Of a stretch of DNA of 29,298 nt, positions 17,382 through 25,085 are shown one piece after another; position 1 is the stretch's first letter, and each line of letters starts with the position of its first letter. Source of the stretch: Deinococcus frigens DSM 12807 (GTDB lineage Bacteria; Deinococcota; Deinococci; Deinococcales; Deinococcaceae); assembly GCF_000701425.1 (NCBI RefSeq), contig NZ_JNIW01000047.1, forward strand, positions 1 through 29,298, read 5' to 3'. A model generated the notes under the pieces. The model did not search any database. It was given only the letters and a program-made list of their open reading frames with translations, and was not told the origin of the DNA. The translations under genes were made by a program, and so were the position numbers.

Positions 17382-17412
17382 TATGCTGGCAGCAAGACCA
17401 ACCCTCAGGAGG
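17382..17412 (+). promoter_or_regulatory. Candidate -10 and Shine-Dalgarno before short leader ORFs
   Basis: TATGCT at 17382-17387, then AGGAGG at 17407-17412, 6 nt before the ATG at 17419. It is the best ribosome binding site in this stretch but it serves a 34-codon frame, not the exporter directly. Confidence 0.45.
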
Positions 17413-17418
17413 CCCACC

Positions 17419-17523
17419 ATGAGAAATCGCGTAACGCCCGCCCCGAACCAGATCGCCGCTTTCCTCGGAGGACGTTACACCTCATGCCTATTCCTGAAGG
17501 GTGGAATCCCGCCCATGCTGTAG
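17419..17523 (+). CDS. Small ORF (34 aa) upstream of the ABC exporter
   Basis: The frame MRNRVTPAPNQIAAF... ends at TAG 17521-17523. It has an ideal AGGAGG site 6 nt before its ATG, which is rare here. No domain was recognised. A second short frame (ATG 17484, 30 codons) overlaps it and ends in TGA at 17574-17576, overlapping the proposed exporter GTG as GTGA. They may be leader peptides that couple or attenuate exporter expression, or one may be spurious. Transcription or peptide evidence is lacking. Confidence 0.4.
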   Translation: MRNRVTPAPNQIAAFLGGRYTSCLFLKGGIPPML

Positions 17524-17572
17524 CCGCATATTTCCAGCCAGCCGCCGCCCATTTCTCTCGCCGGGTGTGTCG

Positions 17573-19333
17573 GTGATTCCGCCAGTCACGCTGCCCTTGC
17601 TGGCCCGACTGAAAATTTTTGCCTCGTATTACCGCCCCTACCGCCACATCCTGATGCTGGATTTGCTGTGCGCCTTCGTGGTGGCGGGCATCACCCTGGT
17701 TTTTCCGCTGTGTGCCGGATACGTGACCCGCACGGTCCTGGGCGAGGCTGGCCCGCAAGCGCTCTCGGACCTGGCGCGCGTCGGTGCCCTGATGCTGGGG
17801 TTGGTGGCGCTGCATCTGGTCTGCAATACCTTCGTGGATTACCAGGGCCACGTCATGGGCACGCGCATGGAGGGCGACATGCGGCGTGACCTGTTCCGGC
17901 ATCTGCAAGCGCTGTCCTTCGGCTTTCACGACTCGCAGCGCACCGGGCAACTGATGAGCCGCCTCACCCATGACCTGTACAACATCGGCGAACTGGCGCA
18001 CCACGGCCCCGAGGACCTGCTGATCGCGCTGCTGAAGTTTGTGGGCGTATTCGTTATCCTGGCGGGCATCAATCTCAAGCTGACGCTGCTGTTATTCGCC
18101 TTTCTGCCGATCATGGCGGTCTACGCGGTCTTCTTCAACATTCGCATGAACGCCGCCCTGATGCGGAGCCGGGCCAGGATTGCCGACGTGAACGCGCAGG
18201 CCGAAGACACCCTGGCGGGCATCCGCGTGGTGCAGTCCTTCACCGGCGAAAGCACCGAGCAGCGCCGCTTTGACGCCGAGAACGCCCGGTTTGTGGACAG
18301 CCGCCGCGCCGAATACCGCGCCGAGGTGTACTTCTATCAGGGCATGACCGCCTTCTCGCAACTGATGCTGATCGCCGTGCTGTCCTTCGGCGGCCTCGCC
18401 ATCGTGCGCGGGGCGTTGCAATTGGACGAACTGGTGACCTACCTGCTGTGCGTGGGCCTGCTGCTGGAACCCGTCTCGCGGTTGGTGAACATCGCGCGGC
18501 TGCTTCAGGAGGGGGTCACCGGCTTTGAGCGCTTCCTGGAACTGATGGCCTTCACCCCCAGCATCAAGGACGCGCCGGGGGCGTTGGAGGTCAGGGGCGT
18601 CTGCGGCGAGATCACGTTCCAGAACGTCACCTTTCGCTATGCCCCGGACCTACCGCCCGCGCTGCGGGGCATTAACCTGACCATCCGGGCGGGCGAGTTC
18701 GTGGCGCTGGTGGGCGCGTCCGGGGTGGGCAAGAGTACCCTCTGCGCGCTGATTCCGCGCTTTTACGAGGTCAGCGGGGGCCGGATTCTGCTGGACGGCA
18801 CGCCGATCACAGGGCTGAAGTTGGATTCTCTGCGGCGGCAGATTGGCGTGGTGCAGCAGGACGTGTACCTGTTCGCCGGAACCGTGCTGGACAACATCCG
18901 GTACGGACGCCCGGACGCGAGCGAGGCCCAGATCAGGAAGGCCGCGCGGCAGGCCGGGGCGCACGACTTCATCCTGGCGCTGCCGCACGGCTACCACACC
19001 GATATCGGGCAGCGCGGCGTCAAACTGTCCGGCGGCCAGAAGCAGCGCCTGAGCATCGCGCGGGTGTTTTTAAAAGACCCGGCGGTGCTGATCTTCGACG
19101 AGGCCACCAGCGCCCTGGACAACGAATCCGAATCTCTGGTGCAGGACTCGCTGGAGCGGCTGGCGCGGCGGCGCACCACGCTGGTCATCGCCCACCGCCT
19201 GTCCACCGTGCGGAACGCCGGGCGGATCGTCGTGCTGACCGGGGGCGGCCTGTCCGAGCAGGGAACGCACGCCGAATTGATGGCCCACGGCGGCGTCTAT
19301 GCCCGCTTGCAGGCGACGGGGCTGCGGCTCTAG
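17573..19333 (+). CDS. ABC exporter (fused membrane and ATPase domains)
   Basis: 586-residue half-transporter of the multidrug/lipid exporter class; it should dimerise in the membrane. Residues about 15-300 form a six-helix membrane domain (for example HILMLDLLCAFVVAGITLVFPL), with the coupling region AQAEDTLAGIRVVQSF. The ATPase follows: Walker A GASGVGKST, Q-loop VVQQDVYLFAGTV, signature LSGGQKQR, Walker B AVLIFDEATSALD, and H-loop IAHRLST, with the exporter-type D-loop. The start is uncertain: GTG 17573 is chosen as it overlaps the stop of a short upstream frame; GTG 17501 and 17567 are alternatives. A GNAT gene follows after 19 bp, suggesting export plus acetylation in one unit, perhaps for resistance. 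The substrate is unknown. Confidence 0.88.
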   Translation: MIPPVTLPLLARLKIFASYYRPYRHILMLDLLCAFVVAGITLVFPLCAGYVTRTVLGEAGPQALSDLARVGALMLGLVALHLVCNTFVDYQGHVMGTRMEGDMRRDLFRHLQALSFGFHDSQRTGQLMSRLTHDLYNIGELAHHGPEDLLIALLKFVGVFVILAGINLKLTLLLFAFLPIMAVYAVFFNIRMNAALMRSRARIADVNAQAEDTLAGIRVVQSFTGESTEQRRFDAENARFVDSRRAEYRAEVYFYQGMTAFSQLMLIAVLSFGGLAIVRGALQLDELVTYLLCVGLLLEPVSRLVNIARLLQEGVTGFERFLELMAFTPSIKDAPGALEVRGVCGEITFQNVTFRYAPDLPPALRGINLTIRAGEFVALVGASGVGKSTLCALIPRFYEVSGGRILLDGTPITGLKLDSLRRQIGVVQQDVYLFAGTVLDNIRYGRPDASEAQIRKAARQAGAHDFILALPHGYHTDIGQRGVKLSGGQKQRLSIARVFLKDPAVLIFDEATSALDNESESLVQDSLERLARRRTTLVIAHRLSTVRNAGRIVVLTGGGLSEQGTHAELMAHGGVYARLQATGLRL

Positions 19334-19342
19334 CAGATGAAC

Positions 19343-19347
19343 GGAGG
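19343..19347 (+). promoter_or_regulatory. Shine-Dalgarno of the GNAT gene
   Basis: GGAGG, 5 nt before TTG 19353 and 17 nt before the ATG at 19365, so it favours the TTG start. Confidence 0.55.
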
Positions 19348-19352
19348 CATGC

Positions 19353-20522
19353 TTGAATACTGAGATGCCCGTTTTTGACCTCGGCGATGGCTACATTGCC
19401 CGCCCTATCTCCGTGCCGCACTACCGCGACGCCTGCGCCCGGCTGGAGGGGCAGATTTTCGGCGGCACTTCCCTCTACGCCTTCGGACCTGCTACCAAAG
19501 CGCCGCCCCCATTAGGCGAGACGTTTACCTGGGGTATTTACATGGACGAGGCCCTGATTGGCTGGAGCTTCGCTTACCAGAAAGACGAGCGCACGGTGTA
19601 CATGGCCGACACGGGAATCCTACCCGAACACCAGGGGCGCGGCCTGTACACCCGCCTGCTGCCACACTTGCTGGACACCTTCCGGGCGGCGGGTTACACG
19701 CTGGTCCAGAGCCACCACCGCGCCACCAACAATGCCGTGATCATTCCCAAGCTCCGCGCCGGATTTTTCATCCAGGGTCTGAATCTGTACGAGGGCGGGA
19801 TGAGCGTGCCCCTGACGCTGAGCCTGGACGACACCTACCGGGAGGCCCTGCACGTCCGCAGCGGTTTCCAGGCGGCGCGGGGCGAGATTGCGCGGCGGCT
19901 GGGGCTGCCCTCCACGCCTCAAGCTGAGAAGGCTTCTCCCGGTGCCGTCCTCTTGCCAGAAGGTCAGGGGGACGACACCGATTTAGGCGGCGGCTATGTC
20001 CTGCGCCCCGTTGCCTACGAAAGCTATGACGAGATTTACACGAGGTTAGAGGACGCCGTGTACAGCACCGTCTCGCTGAACTGGCCCACGCCCGCCCGCC
20101 TGGAGCCGCCCGCATCCCCCCGTTACGCCTGGTTGATCGGCTTTAAAAACGAGGTGGTGGGCTGGCACTACTCGCGCCAGTGGGACGCCCGCACCGCCTA
20201 CATGGTCAACACCGCGCTGCTGCCCGCGCACCAGGGCCGGGGTCTGTATTCCCGCGTGTTGCCGCCCGTGCTGGCCGCACTGGAGGCCAGGGGCTTTCAA
20301 CTGGTCCGCAGCCACCACCACGCCACCAACAACGCCGTGCTGGTCCCCAAACTGCGCGCGGGCTTTTGCTTGCAGGGTCTGACGGTGGACGATCACGGCG
20401 TCATGGCGGTGCTGATCCTCAGCTTCGGCGCGCTGTACCGCGACTACATGGAGGTTCGCAGCGGCCTGAAGCAGCCGCGCGGCGAGGTGGCGCGGGCGCT
20501 GGGGCTGGGGCAGAGGCCATAA
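19353..20522 (+). CDS. Tandem two-domain GNAT acetyltransferase
   Basis: 389 residues made of two homologous halves. Half 1 (about 8-190) has the acetyl-CoA pyrophosphate loop ILPEHQGRGLYTRLLPHLLD, then RATNNAVIIPKLRAGFFIQGL; half 2 (about 210-385) repeats these as LLPAHQGRGLYSRVLPPVLA and HATNNAVLVPKLRAGFCLQGL. Both have QGRG intact, so both could bind acetyl-CoA. Both also end in similar YREALHVRSGFQAARGEIARRLGL / YRDYMEVRSGLKQPRGEVARALGL segments, showing duplication of a full domain and tail. The TTG start is set by the GGAGG site. It sits directly after the ABC exporter, so both may act on one compound. Confidence 0.88.
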   Translation: MNTEMPVFDLGDGYIARPISVPHYRDACARLEGQIFGGTSLYAFGPATKAPPPLGETFTWGIYMDEALIGWSFAYQKDERTVYMADTGILPEHQGRGLYTRLLPHLLDTFRAAGYTLVQSHHRATNNAVIIPKLRAGFFIQGLNLYEGGMSVPLTLSLDDTYREALHVRSGFQAARGEIARRLGLPSTPQAEKASPGAVLLPEGQGDDTDLGGGYVLRPVAYESYDEIYTRLEDAVYSTVSLNWPTPARLEPPASPRYAWLIGFKNEVVGWHYSRQWDARTAYMVNTALLPAHQGRGLYSRVLPPVLAALEARGFQLVRSHHHATNNAVLVPKLRAGFCLQGLTVDDHGVMAVLILSFGALYRDYMEVRSGLKQPRGEVARALGLGQRP

Positions 20523-20527
20523 AAAAG

Positions 20528-20553
20528 CCCTCTGGGTGAGCAGAGGGGTCTTT
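20528..20553. terminator. Bidirectional terminator between convergent genes
   Basis: CCCTCTG (20528-20534), loop GGTGAG, CAGAGGG (20541-20547), preceded by AAAAAA and followed by GTCTTT. It serves the GNAT gene (+) and the DsbA-fold gene (-). Confidence 0.8.
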
Positions 20554-21208
20554 ACGTTTTCTTCGCCGGACGGTTCTTTGCGCGCTTGACCGTGGCGATG
20601 CCCGCGCCGGAGTTCAGGACCTCGCCGTATAGCTTCCACCACTGGCGGGCGGTGTCCAGTTCGCGGGTCAGGTTCTCGAAGCGGTAATAGGCCGCTTCCC
20701 CGCCGGGCAGGATGAAGGTGGGCGTGCCAAAAATGCCGATCTCGGCGGCCTCGGCCAGATCGGTGCGGAGGCTGGTGCGCAGGGCCGCCTCGTCGGCGCG
20801 GTCAGCGGCAAACTGGTCCATATCCAGGTCCGCTGTGTTCGCGGCCTCCATGATCGCGGCCTCGTCCAGCGATTTCTTGTCCTCGTGGACGGCGCGGAAC
20901 AGGGCCAGGGTGAAGGCCCAGTGCATCTCCTCGCCCTGCCGCGCTGCGGCCCCCGCTGCCAGGAAGGCCAGCAGGCTGGACTGCTGAAAGGAGTTGCCCT
21001 CATTGCCCGGCTGATCGGTTAGCCACCACGCCGGCTCCTGCTGCCCGGCGTTGTCCGCGTGGTTGCCCTGGACCAGCGAGAAGTGCCTGAGCTTAAAACC
21101 CTGCTCGCCCGCCTTTCGCAGCACCTGCGCCAGTTCCAGACCGCGCCAGGCGTAGGGGCAGACGAAATCGAAGAAGACGGTATTGGATGGAGCGCTGGGA
21201 CTAGTCAT
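20552..21208 (-). CDS. DsbA-fold protein (FrnE-like) with a single active-site cysteine
   Basis: 218 residues, thioredoxin-like with the helical DsbA insertion. The active-site strand is FFDFVCPYAWRGLELAQ; the usual CxxC is CPYA here, so only the first cysteine remains. The cis-proline loop GIFGTPTFILPGG is intact. No signal peptide, so it is probably cytosolic. With one cysteine it could act in glutathione-linked chemistry like 2-hydroxychromene-2-carboxylate isomerase relatives, rather than as a disulphide oxidase. The Lys/Arg-rich C-terminus (VKRAKNRPAKKT) is unusual. TAGCGT (21215-21220) precedes the ATG by 6 nt. Confidence 0.85.
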   Translation of the reverse strand: MTSPSAPSNTVFFDFVCPYAWRGLELAQVLRKAGEQGFKLRHFSLVQGNHADNAGQQEPAWWLTDQPGNEGNSFQQSSLLAFLAAGAAARQGEEMHWAFTLALFRAVHEDKKSLDEAAIMEAANTADLDMDQFAADRADEAALRTSLRTDLAEAAEIGIFGTPTFILPGGEAAYYRFENLTRELDTARQWWKLYGEVLNSGAGIATVKRAKNRPAKKT

Positions 21209-21214
21209 GCCGGG

Positions 21215-21220
21215 ACGCTA
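21215..21220 (-). promoter_or_regulatory. Leaderless-type -10 of the DsbA-fold gene
   Basis: TAGCGT, 6 nt before ATG 21208. The metY-like gene has the same hexamer and gap. Confidence 0.45.
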
Positions 21221-21277
21221 GCACGGGGCCAGAGCGTGGACTGTCAGGCCTCCCGGTCCCCGCGCCCCGCCGCTCCA

Positions 21278-21886
21278 TCACGAATGGTTCCAGTCCTCCG
21301 CGTCACCGGAATTGCCTGGTGAAAGCCCCAACACGTCGCCCTCGGTGGAGCAGCCCAGTCCCAGCACCGTGCGGTTGGCGTAGGCGAAATAGGCCGTGAC
21401 CTGGTTGATCTCCAGAATCTCGCCGTCGCTGAAGCCAGCCTCTCGCAGGGCGTCCACATCAGACTCGGAGACGCTGGACAGGTTGAGGGTCAGCTTCTCG
21501 GCGTAACGCAGCGCCTGTCTCTGGGCGTCGGTTAGCGGGGCGGTGTCGGGATCGCGGGCCTTAATCGCCCCCCGGATGGCGTCGGCCCGCGCGTCATCGT
21601 TGAGCAGTCGCCTCAGCCCGGCGAAGTGGTGTTCGGCGCAGTAGGCACAGTGATTAAGGGTACTGACCCAGACCCCCAGCGTTTCCAGCAGCCACTTGGG
21701 CAGCGTGTTGCCGCTGTGGTGCAGGGCAGCCTTGTACAGCGCCATATGCCCCTCCATGCTGTGGGGCCGCAGCGAGTGCATCGCCATGATGTTGTCCACG
21801 TTGTTGCCCGGCCCCTTCACGCGGTCATACAGGGTTTTCAGGCGGCCCGTGGCGGCGGCGTAGGGGACGGTTTCAATCCAGGGCAT
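21278..21886 (-). CDS. Carboxymuconolactone decarboxylase / AhpD-like protein
   Basis: 202 residues. The core carries the AhpD-type redox motif HCAYCAEHHFAGL (about 80-92), CxxC plus His, inside an all-helical fold; LSSVSESDVDALREAGFSDGEILEI further down is typical of peroxidase-related CMD proteins. It is probably a peroxide-handling thiol enzyme. The start is ATG at 21884-21886 (MPWIETVPY), where homology begins; the open frame continues into MITE copy C but that part is repeat-derived. TAGACT (21892-21897) is 5 nt upstream, and the MITE begins only 2 bp further out, so normal -35 contacts have been replaced. Confidence 0.9.
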   Translation of the reverse strand: MPWIETVPYAAATGRLKTLYDRVKGPGNNVDNIMAMHSLRPHSMEGHMALYKAALHHSGNTLPKWLLETLGVWVSTLNHCAYCAEHHFAGLRRLLNDDARADAIRGAIKARDPDTAPLTDAQRQALRYAEKLTLNLSSVSESDVDALREAGFSDGEILEINQVTAYFAYANRTVLGLGCSTEGDVLGLSPGNSGDAEDWNHS

Positions 21887-21891
21887 GGGGC

Positions 21892-21897
21892 AGTCTA
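21892..21897 (-). promoter_or_regulatory. -10 of the AhpD-like gene, beside MITE C
   Basis: TAGACT on the minus strand, 5 nt before ATG 21886. The element's end at 21900 puts all upstream promoter sequence inside the MITE. Confidence 0.45.
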
Positions 21898-21899
21898 GG

Positions 21900-22039
21900 G
21901 TATTTGTCCGAATTACAGCACCGGGAAAGGAAACTCCCGATGTTTCCATTCTCTCCTGCGGAGCTGTGCCAGTCCCACATACCCGGCGAAATTTACCCAC
22001 TTTGTTCGGTCAAAAGTCAACCACTCTTTTGACAAATGC
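21900..22039 (-). mobile_element. MITE copy C (140 bp, internally deleted)
   Basis: GTATTTGTC (21900-21908) and GACAAATGC (22031-22039). Read on the minus strand, it follows copies A and B from both ends but lacks about 75 bp in the middle. It lies between the AhpD-like gene and the methyltransferase. Confidence 0.85.
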
Positions 22040-22074
22040 TCCAGGGCCACCGCGAGGATTAAGCTGGACCCACC

Positions 22075-22838
22075 ATGAACCCAGACGAACGCACCGCGCA
22101 GAATGTCCGGCTGTTCGACGCCCTCTCGGCGCACTATGACCACATGGGCTTTCTGCCGCTGACGGCGCTGTATCTGGCCGGGCGTTTTGGGGCGCAGCCG
22201 AATGAAACGCTGCTGGACGTGATGTGCGGCACCGGCGCGCTGGCCCTGGCGCTGGCCGATGCGGTGGGCGCGGGCGGGCGGGTGGTGGGCGCGGACCTGT
22301 CGCCGGGGATGCTGGCGGTGGCGCGGAAGAAGGCGGCGGGGCGGCTTCACCTCGCATTTGTGGAGGCAGACGCGACGGCGTTGCCCTTCGCGGACGCGGA
22401 AATGACGGCGTGGCCTGCGCCTCCGGTCTGTTCTTCGTGCCGGAGATGGACGCGGCCCTGCGCGAGTGGCGGCGGGTACTGCGTCCAGGTGGACGGCTGG
22501 CCTTTTCATCGTACGGCAAGGGACTCATGGGCGACTTGCCAGGACGCTGGCGGGAGGCGCTGGGCATGGTGGGTGTCCATCCGGGATTTCCGCCGCTGGG
22601 CCGCCTGCCCTCGCCGGACGCGGCGGCGAGGTTGCTGCGGGAGGCGGGTTTCGGGGAGGTCACGGTGGACCTTCAGGAGCTGCCCTACCTGCTCCCCACA
22701 CCGCAGGACCGCTGGGACGACATCGAGGCGGGAATGGAAGGCGCGCCGCTGGCCACGCTACCGCCCGAGGTCCGCCGCCAGCGTAGGGGCGGGCTGCCCC
22801 TTTTGACGGACGCAACCCCGGCGCGGTCCGGGACGTAA
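22075..22838 (+). pseudogene. Class I SAM methyltransferase, frameshifted
   Basis: The N-terminal part (22075 to about 22401) reads MNPDERTAQNVRLFDALSAHYD..., with the SAM motif LLDVMCGTGALALALADA, acidic loop GADLSPGMLAVA and EADATALPFADAE. Homology then continues in another frame from 22404 as DGVACASGLFFVPEMDAALREWRRVLRPGGRLAFSSYG, the motif after the SAM core. One base seems lost (or two gained) at 22402-22403. The joined product would be about 254 residues, UbiE-like in layout. A sequencing error cannot be ruled out; if real, the gene is broken. The last residues are low complexity. MITE C lies 35 bp upstream. Confidence 0.78.
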
Positions 22839-22841
22839 TGT
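22836..22841 (+). promoter_or_regulatory. -10 of the TM2 gene, overlapping the methyltransferase stop
   Basis: TAATGT begins with the TAA stop codon of the upstream frame and ends 5 nt before ATG 22847. Confidence 0.4.
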
Positions 22842-22846
22842 GAACC

Positions 22847-23716
22847 ATGACGAACCCTGACGATCAGAAAACCCCGGCGGCAGGCAGCCAGGCCAGCGGG
22901 AAGCCGCAGGCCAGGAGCAGGCCGCCGGGCAACGCGCCGTCCTGGGTGGACGACGTGCTGGGCAGTTCTGGCGGCGGTGGGCAGGCGCAGCCCCCCACGT
23001 CCGGTCCGCCACAACCGGACCCGGGCAAACCCGACCTGAGCAAGTCCCCGGCCCCGGCGGGCGATCTGCGGATTCCCGAACCCGCGCGGCCCGCCTCCGC
23101 CCCAGCCGACACCACCGAGGACTGGATTTCCCGTGTGACTGGCAGCCCGCCCCCGCCCAGCGCTCATGCCCAGCCCAGCGCTCATGCCCAGCCCAGCGCC
23201 GATGCACCGCACCGCAGCCCACCGACCGACAGTTCCCGTCCCACCGCGCCGGACCTGGACGCCTGGGGCGAACCGCAGCGGCCCCGGCCTCAGCCCACCG
23301 TGCCCCAGCCCACCCTGCCCCAGCCCACCCTGCCCCGGGCCGACGAACGGCCCGTCACACCGTACTCTCCAGACACCCACTCTCCAGACTTCACCCACGC
23401 GGGCGACGTGGCCCAGAAACGCCTGATCGCCGGACTGCTGGCCATCTTCCTGGGCAGCCTGGGCGTCCACAAGTTCTACCTGGGCCTGAATACCCAGGGC
23501 ATCCTGATCCTGGGGGCCAACATCGGCGTGTGGGTGGTGGCCCTGCTGATCGGGCTGGTGACCCTTGGTCTCGGCCTGCTGGTCACCCTGCCGCTGGCGG
23601 GCCTGGTCAGCAGCGCGCTGGGCCTGCTGGGCCTGATCGAGGGCGTCCTGTACCTGGCCAAATCCGACGCAGACTTTCAGCGGGATTATCTGGCGGGCAA
23701 GAAGCCCTGGCTGTGA
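22847..23716 (+). CDS. TM2-domain membrane protein with a Pro-rich tail
   Basis: 289 residues. The first about 185 residues are disordered, rich in Pro/Ala/Ser, with the segments WVDDVLGSS and EDWISRVTGS. The C-terminal about 90 residues are a TM2 domain: KRLIAGLLAIFLGSLGVHKFYLGLNTQGILILGA, with the family's G-H-x-F-Y-L-G turn between helices, and a further hydrophobic hairpin. TM2 proteins are of unknown function. Two in-frame tandem repeats enlarge the tail: three 18-bp units at 23156-23209 and three 15-bp units at 23291-23335. Confidence 0.88.
   Translation: MTNPDDQKTPAAGSQASGKPQARSRPPGNAPSWVDDVLGSSGGGGQAQPPTSGPPQPDPGKPDLSKSPAPAGDLRIPEPARPASAPADTTEDWISRVTGSPPPPSAHAQPSAHAQPSADAPHRSPPTDSSRPTAPDLDAWGEPQRPRPQPTVPQPTLPQPTLPRADERPVTPYSPDTHSPDFTHAGDVAQKRLIAGLLAIFLGSLGVHKFYLGLNTQGILILGANIGVWVVALLIGLVTLGLGLLVTLPLAGLVSSALGLLGLIEGVLYLAKSDADFQRDYLAGKKPWL
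23156..23209 (+). repeat. Tandem repeat 18 bp x 3 in the TM2 gene
   Basis: Two exact units of CCCAGCGCTCATGCCCAG and a diverged third, encoding PSAHAQ-type repeats. Confidence 0.8.
23291..23335 (+). repeat. Tandem repeat 15 bp x 3 in the TM2 gene
   Basis: CAGCCCACCCTGCCC twice plus one single-base variant, encoding QPT(V/L)P units. Confidence 0.85.
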
Positions 23717-23783
23717 GGGAGGCGGGGGGCTGTTCAGAAGTCCAGAAGTCCAAACGTCTGCCTGACGGTGTGACCGCCCTTTA

Positions 23784-23813
23784 CAGTGCCCGCTACAGCA
23801 GTGCCCGCTACAG
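23784..23813. repeat. Perfect 15-bp tandem duplication at the metY stop
   Basis: CAGTGCCCGCTACAG twice. On the minus strand it gives two in-frame TAG codons, 15 nt apart, at the end of the MetY-like gene. Confidence 0.8.
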
Positions 23814-25073
23814 CGCCGCCGCGATATCGGCCTTCAGATCCGCCACCGCCTCCACGCCCACGCTCATGCGGATGGTCTGGGGGCTGACCCCGGCGGCGTG
23901 GCGGGCGGCCTCGGGGACGCGCCCGTGGGTGGTGGTCCAGGGATGGACGACCAGGGTTCGCACGTCGCCCAGGTTGGGGGCCACGCGCAGCACCCGCAGG
24001 CGCGACAGGAAGGCGGCGGGGTCCGGCACCTCGAAGGCCAGCACCGCGCCGCAGCCGTTGTTCAGGTAGCGCTGCGCCTGGGCATAAAAAGGATGATCCT
24101 CAAGGCCCGGATAGCTGACCTGGCCCACGCCCGGCTGGGCTTGCAACCAGCGCGCCAGTTCCAGCGCGGTCCCGCACTCGCGGGCCAGCCGCAGCGCCAG
24201 CGTTTCCAGACCCTGCGCGATTAAAAAGGCGCTGTGGGGGGCCAGGGTCATGCCCAGTTGGCTCGCGCCCAGCCAGCGTTGCCGCCACGCCAGGGCCGCG
24301 TTCCCGCGCACCTTCAGCACGCTGGTCTCGCCGCCCCCCGTGTAGATGGGATTGCGGCTCAGGCCGTGCCGCGCGCCCACGGTGACGCTGCCGCCCATGA
24401 CGCTGCCGTGGCCGCCCGCCCACTTGGTCAGCGACTGCGCCACAATATCTGCGCCGTGGTCCAGCGGACGGCACAGAAAGCCCACGCCGCCGCAGGTGTT
24501 GTCGATCGCCAGCAGCGCCCCGCGCTCGTGCGCGGTCTGCGCCAAGGGCGTGATGTCCGCGATATCTCCGGCGGGGTTGCTGATCATCTCGGCCCAGACC
24601 AGCCGGGTGTTGTCCTGCATGGCGGCGCGTACGGCCTCCGGGGTGTTGTCCACCAGCGTGGCCGAGATGCCCATCAGCGGCAGGATGTTGCTGAGCATCC
24701 CGGTGGTCCCGCCGAACAGGCTGGAGGCCGACACCACATGGTCCCCGGCGCGGCACGCGCTCAGGATGGCGGTCAGGGTGGCGGCCTGCCCGCTGGCGAG
24801 GGCCACGGTGTCTGCCCCGCCCTCCAGCGCGGTGATGCGGCCCTCCAGCGCGCGGACGGTGGGATTTTGCAGGCGGGCGTAGCTGAGGCCGGTGTTGTTC
24901 TGGAACTCTTCCTGCGCCTGCTCCAGCGTGTCGAACTGAAAGGCGGCGGCGGCGTGGATGGGAAAGCCCACCGTCTGCCCCAGCCCGCGCGGAATGCTGG
25001 ACTGGACGGCGGCAGTTTCAAAACTCCAGCCGGCGCTTGCGGGCAGATCGGCGGCTTCAGGCGAATCGCTCAT
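23808..25073 (-). CDS. metY: O-acetylhomoserine sulfhydrylase-like PLP enzyme
   Basis: 421 residues of the Cys/Met-metabolism PLP family; probably joins O-acetylhomoserine with sulphide to make homocysteine. Motifs: YARLQNPTVRALEGRITALEGG (substrate/PLP entry), ALASGQAATLTAILS, AIDNTCGGVGFLCRP (cofactor Asp), SLTKWAGGHGSVMGG (Schiff-base Lys), and the C-terminal LGDVRTLVVHPWTTTH. The long insert at ISRNPIYTGGG-type positions fits OAH sulfhydrylases better than cystathionine synthases, but a related lyase is possible. ATG 25071-25073 has TAGCGT 6 nt upstream. It converges on the TM2 gene. Confidence 0.88.
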   Translation of the reverse strand: MSDSPEAADLPASAGWSFETAAVQSSIPRGLGQTVGFPIHAAAAFQFDTLEQAQEEFQNNTGLSYARLQNPTVRALEGRITALEGGADTVALASGQAATLTAILSACRAGDHVVSASSLFGGTTGMLSNILPLMGISATLVDNTPEAVRAAMQDNTRLVWAEMISNPAGDIADITPLAQTAHERGALLAIDNTCGGVGFLCRPLDHGADIVAQSLTKWAGGHGSVMGGSVTVGARHGLSRNPIYTGGGETSVLKVRGNAALAWRQRWLGASQLGMTLAPHSAFLIAQGLETLALRLARECGTALELARWLQAQPGVGQVSYPGLEDHPFYAQAQRYLNNGCGAVLAFEVPDPAAFLSRLRVLRVAPNLGDVRTLVVHPWTTTHGRVPEAARHAAGVSPQTIRMSVGVEAVADLKADIAAAL

Positions 25074-25079
25074 GCCTGC

Positions 25080-25085
25080 ACGCTA
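25080..25085 (-). promoter_or_regulatory. Leaderless-type -10 of the metY-like gene
   Basis: TAGCGT with a 6-nt gap to ATG 25073. Confidence 0.45.

Noticed and set aside
22029..22034. TTGACA in the MITE end as an outward -35 box for the methyltransferase
   Set aside because: The nearest TANNNT (TAAGCT, 22060) is 25 nt away, too far for a usual spacer. The same box in copy A also lacks a -10 at 16-18 nt.
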